Shown here: positions 62,301-64,000 of the stretch, piece after piece
Numbering within the stretch: position 1 is the first letter of the stretch
Layout of the letters: every line of letters begins with the position of its first letter
Source: Litoreibacter roseus
GTDB taxonomy: Bacteria; Pseudomonadota; Alphaproteobacteria; Rhodobacterales; Rhodobacteraceae
Direction: 5' to 3'
NCBI RefSeq assembly: GCF_009811795.1
Contig: NZ_BLJE01000005.1
Span: 124,001-188,000 of the forward strand
DNA: 64,000 nucleotides
Notes under the pieces: generated by a model
What the model was told of the DNA's origin: nothing
Seen by the model: only the letters and a program-made list of their open reading frames with translations
Database searches by the model: none
Made by a program: the position numbers and the translations under genes

Positions 62301-63299
62301 GCGGCGGATGCCGGCCACCTCCCAAGTCATGGATGCCGAGCCTATGTAGGCGCTCCCAAGTGTCTTTGAATCTCTAGGTCCGTTTTCGACCTTCGGAAGT
62401 ACGCGACAACTGCCAGCACGCAGATCATCACCGAACCAGCTGACAACCAGAGAAGTCGCTTTGCAGTTAGGCAACTCACCATTCAGAGCCTCGAGAGATG
62501 AAGCAAAATCAGTTTTTCCTGAAGCGGAGTTGACGTTCATAACTACGTCGTTGCCGTATTTATTGGTCTTATAAACTGGCTTTGTGGCCAGCGCGTATTC
62601 TCCGGTCCCGGGCATCAATGCAACGCCCCTTACCGCGTCCGACATCGCTGGTGCTTGCGAGACATTGTCGGCGACCGCCGGTCGTACAACTTCGAAAGCG
62701 AACTGCGGCACACGGTTTCCAAAAGGGCCAAGTTCGAGATCCTCGAACACGACATAAGAAAGTCCCCGATAGGCGGGAACATTGCTAGAGCCTTCAATTG
62801 CGCTGATCACAGGATCAGGCAACTGATCCTGCTTTCCCTTGTAAACCCGCATATTCAGGCCGCGCTGCGACACAAGTGAGCCGTCCGCCCAGATCCGGCC
62901 AACCCGCGTGATCTCCCCGTCTGCAACAGCAACAGCCAAATTGATCTTGTACTTGTATTCTTTGGTCGAAGGTCCTTTCGGAGCCCCCTTTCCGCCGCTT
63001 GACTCCGTAACGATGACTTCCTCGGTATACTGCGACGACCAGATCACGTTGCCAGCGGTCCGCATACGACCGTAGACGCGGGGGACACCACCGCCCTCAC
63101 TCGCCCCCATCAGCCGCAGTCGGTCAGTCCGTCCGACCTCAACCGTTTCCGATCCGGCTCCCATCAATCGTGCATCAATAACACGTCCGATCGTTGCACC
63201 AACTGCGCGCCCGATGACGGCGGATGAAATACCAAGCAGGCCGCCACCAAGCGCACCGCCAGCGGCGCCGCCAGCTGCAGAAAGTAAAATCGTGGCCAT
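59367..63299 (-). CDS. GTA host-specificity protein gp15 (TIM-barrel tail protein)
   Basis: 1310 residues, like R. capsulatus GTA ORFg15 (about 1300). The N-terminus is Gly/Ala-rich and hydrophobic (LLSAAGGAAGGALGGGLLGI), then comes a tail-hub region (VPRVYGRMRTAGNVIWSSQY). A TIM-barrel glycoside-hydrolase-like domain occupies about residues 430-760 (IGYAADWSEYFGYRPDDGSG, HLDSLWADDAIDYVGIDNYM). A C-terminal baseplate/fibronectin-like domain follows. It makes the tip of the tail and recognises or opens the recipient envelope. It starts one base inside the gp14 stop (TGATG) and is co-translated with it. Confidence 0.93.
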   Translation of the reverse strand: MATILLSAAGGAAGGALGGGLLGISSAVIGRAVGATIGRVIDARLMGAGSETVEVGRTDRLRLMGASEGGGVPRVYGRMRTAGNVIWSSQYTEEVIVTESSGGKGAPKGPSTKEYKYKINLAVAVADGEITRVGRIWADGSLVSQRGLNMRVYKGKQDQLPDPVISAIEGSSNVPAYRGLSYVVFEDLELGPFGNRVPQFAFEVVRPAVADNVSQAPAMSDAVRGVALMPGTGEYALATKPVYKTNKYGNDVVMNVNSASGKTDFASSLEALNGELPNCKATSLVVSWFGDDLRAGSCRVLPKVENGPRDSKTLGSAYIGSASMTWEVAGIRRNQAEVVKRVDGRPVYGGTPTDASVVQAIQALKVAGQDVMFYPFILMEILEGNTLTNPWNGAPTQPPLPWRGRITSASEDKTEAAAEEVAAFMGTAEPRHFKIVGSTVRYSGPNEWSYRRFILHYAHLCKAAGGVKAFCVGSEMRAFTQIRDATGEFPAVNALRLLAREVKDILGSGTKIGYAADWSEYFGYRPDDGSGDVRFHLDSLWADDAIDYVGIDNYMPISDWRDDPDHLDADAGTLYDLDYLSGNIAGGEGYDWFYPDEASRKEQIRVPIEDGAHGEPWVYRYKDLKSWWSQPHHDRIDGVRQATPSPWIPQSKPIWFTELGCAAIDKGTNQPNKFLDPKSSESALPYFSTGARDDYIQGQYIRAYTYHFNQLENNPVSDVYGAEMVDMSKAFVWAWDARPWPEFPAKLNVWSDGENHLKGHWLTGRTAVQPLAFVVAEICEAAGLVDYDVRDLHGVVRGFALGDVETGRASIQSLMLSHGFDAVERGGKIIFRNRQLAKDFDVSSDQLVLDDSGDPVFEQTRAPAAEVAGEVRLGYTEAEGEFAARVAKSEFPDSATADATQNDIAIALTDAEAKAITERWLSEARVARDGVRFALPPSRGEVHAGDLAYIQEKNGTKALYRVDRVEDRGGRYVEAVRVEPHVYIPGLGVEEPPVLKPFASVIPVTTQFMDLPLLKGDEVPHAPYIAVTSDPWNGAAAVYSSAQDTDYQLNTSVQNPSVLGITQTDLGAAKSYLWDRRSVTVQISRGALRSETKGAVLNGANVALLGDGSTSNWEVLQFSDVELVAPQTYVLRNLLRGQAGTEHLAEESWPTGSRFILLDGAPQQIVMDRSARGLERHFRVGPGTKPYDDPSFRYFVEEFSGIGLRPYAPVHLKARRVSDDLDVSWIRRTRYDGDSWLSVEVPLAEDTEAYLLRVIKSGTVLREEILNSPAWTYSAAERFADQAGSNFSIEVAQLSQSFGPGVFARIEIND

Positions 63300-63760
63300 C
63301 AGTTTTGGCTCCCCGTGACATCAGATATCTCTGGAAAGGCGAAGCAGGCGACGAGCCTGTGCGCCCAAGGCTCAGAGAAGGGCGACTCGACAACCCCGTA
63401 TTTTGAATAGGAATGGATGAATGTACCCGGCGAGACCGAGCTCAGTATACCAACGTGCTTGGCAACGGACCCCTCTCTCATCCGAAAGAGCAATACGTCA
63501 CCCGCTGCGATATCACCCATCGGTTTGGAGATCATGTGACGCTCGGCACCGTCCCAAAGTGTTTCTTCACCCTGCGGTTCGGACCAATCTGGCGTGTAAG
63601 TAGGTATATCTTGTGGTTCCCGGCCATAAAGCGCCCGCCAAACACCCCTAAGCAATCCCAGGCAATCCGCACCGGCCTGGCAGCAGGAGGCCTGATGACG
63701 GTATGGTGTACCAAGCCAAAGGCGGGCCTCTGCGAGCGCATCGTCAACCAGCGCGCTCAT
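63299..63760 (-). CDS. GTA NlpC/P60 cell-wall peptidase (gp14)
   Basis: 153 residues. Catalytic Cys33 in GADCLGLLRG and His102 in AKHVGILSS are in the NlpC/P60 arrangement. The start LVDDALAEARLWLGTPYRHQ is the family N-terminus. In GTA particles it probably cleaves recipient peptidoglycan at the tail tip. It overlaps gp13 (ATGA, 63757-63760) and gp15 (TGATG), forming a tight coupled block. Confidence 0.93.
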   Translation of the reverse strand: MSALVDDALAEARLWLGTPYRHQASCCQAGADCLGLLRGVWRALYGREPQDIPTYTPDWSEPQGEETLWDGAERHMISKPMGDIAAGDVLLFRMREGSVAKHVGILSSVSPGTFIHSYSKYGVVESPFSEPWAHRLVACFAFPEISDVTGSQN

Positions 63761-64000
63761 TTAAAAAGGCTCCCGCCACGGTTGCGACCGTCGTCTTGTG
63801 GATATGCCATCAGCCAATCTTCACCGGGTATATGAGGAAATCCGCGGAAATTGATGACGTTGGCAAACTTCGTACGACAAGTGGCCAGACGTTTGTCACA
63901 GCCAACTTGAAGCCTGATTAGATCCCCTGATTGGATGGGTTCCTTGATCTCTTCCCAGAGCTCGATAATCCGTTGCCCGTCATCACCGTCGCGGTCATTT
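63757..64000 (-). CDS. GTA gp13 (DUF2163 tail protein), C-terminal part only
   Basis: The last 80 codons are visible; the rest lies beyond the window. The protein reads GDLIRLQVGCDKRLATCRTK, then FANVINFRGFPHIPGEDWLM and ends in FK. The CDKRxxTCRxKFxNxxNFRGFPxIPGxDWL pattern is diagnostic of the DUF2163 C-terminus, a phage-like baseplate protein with two cysteines that may bind iron or a cluster. Its stop overlaps the gp14 start (ATGA). The upstream GTA genes are expected just beyond 64000. Confidence 0.88.
   Translation of the reverse strand, partial: NDRDGDDGQRIIELWEEIKEPIQSGDLIRLQVGCDKRLATCRTKFANVINFRGFPHIPGEDWLMAYPQDDGRNRGGSLFK

Noticed and set aside
1-64000. CRISPR arrays, insertion sequences, integrases and tandem repeats
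   Set aside because: I saw no regular direct repeats, no transposase motifs and no integrase frames anywhere in the window.

Overview
The window looks like chromosomal DNA of a marine Roseobacter-group alphaproteobacterium (Rhodobacterales). The evidence is the mix of marker genes: DMSP demethylase dmdA with acuI, a circularly permuted two-piece tmRNA, SciP (DUF1153), the tellurite genes trgA/trgB beside cysK, a pyruvate dehydrogenase E1 beta with its own lipoyl domain, the ZapA/ZauP-like pair, and the tail end of a gene transfer agent (GTA) cluster. I see no insertion sequences, CRISPR arrays or plasmid genes. Nearly all of it is core or lineage-specific chromosome.

Layout. 1-6.3 kb: sciP (cut by the window edge), mnmA, a COQ10/RatA-type protein, hpt with a coupled small membrane protein, a secreted DUF6636-like protein, an aldo/keto reductase behind two identical-looking operators, an orphan TRAP binding protein and an outer-membrane beta-barrel. 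6.8-11.1 kb: a secreted alpha/beta hydrolase, rsgA with a possible leader peptide, a hotdog thioesterase divergent from a MarR regulator, and tRNA-Ser(GGA). 11.3-23.3 kb: eleven consecutive minus-strand genes. Read in the direction of transcription they are DUF2182, DUF1326, DinB, dmdA, acuI, photolyase, cfa, trgA, trgB, cysK and an MscS-type channel. The first five are packed with gaps of 0 to 12 bp and diverge from a FadR-type regulator across a perfect double operator. This joins DMSP demethylation and acryloyl-CoA detoxification to an uncharacterised DUF2182/DUF1326/DinB module, and is the most attractive candidate for a poorly described system here. 23.4-32.5 kb: the FadR gene, two orphan ABC solute-binding proteins, permuted tmRNA, a chromate-resistance pair, sspB (the adaptor that recognises the tmRNA tag), and fumC with two small downstream genes.

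32.5-44.5 kb: a cytochrome P450 coupled to a membrane alpha/beta hydrolase, tusA, a giant indolepyruvate ferredoxin oxidoreductase-type enzyme divergent from a LysR regulator, an orphan histidine kinase, and purL-bolA-grxD. 44.6-57.7 kb is a central-carbon block: tkt, zauP-like and zapA, two tandem non-identical gap genes with a small membrane protein between them, pgk, a short-chain dehydrogenase, class I fda, an ftsB-like gene and pdhABC. LacI-type palindromes of the form TGTTA-nCGn-TAACA lie before gap1 (two sites), gap2, fda and fumC, which suggests one central-metabolism regulator controls genes spread over 22 kb. A different, perfect 22-bp palindrome precedes pdhA. 57.7-64 kb: cysE, then the GTA tail genes (DUF2793 protein, gp15 host-specificity protein, gp14 NlpC/P60 peptidase, partial gp13), all on the minus strand.

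All functional calls come from reading translated motifs, gene length and context; no database search was run. Comments about other species are from memory and are marked as such.
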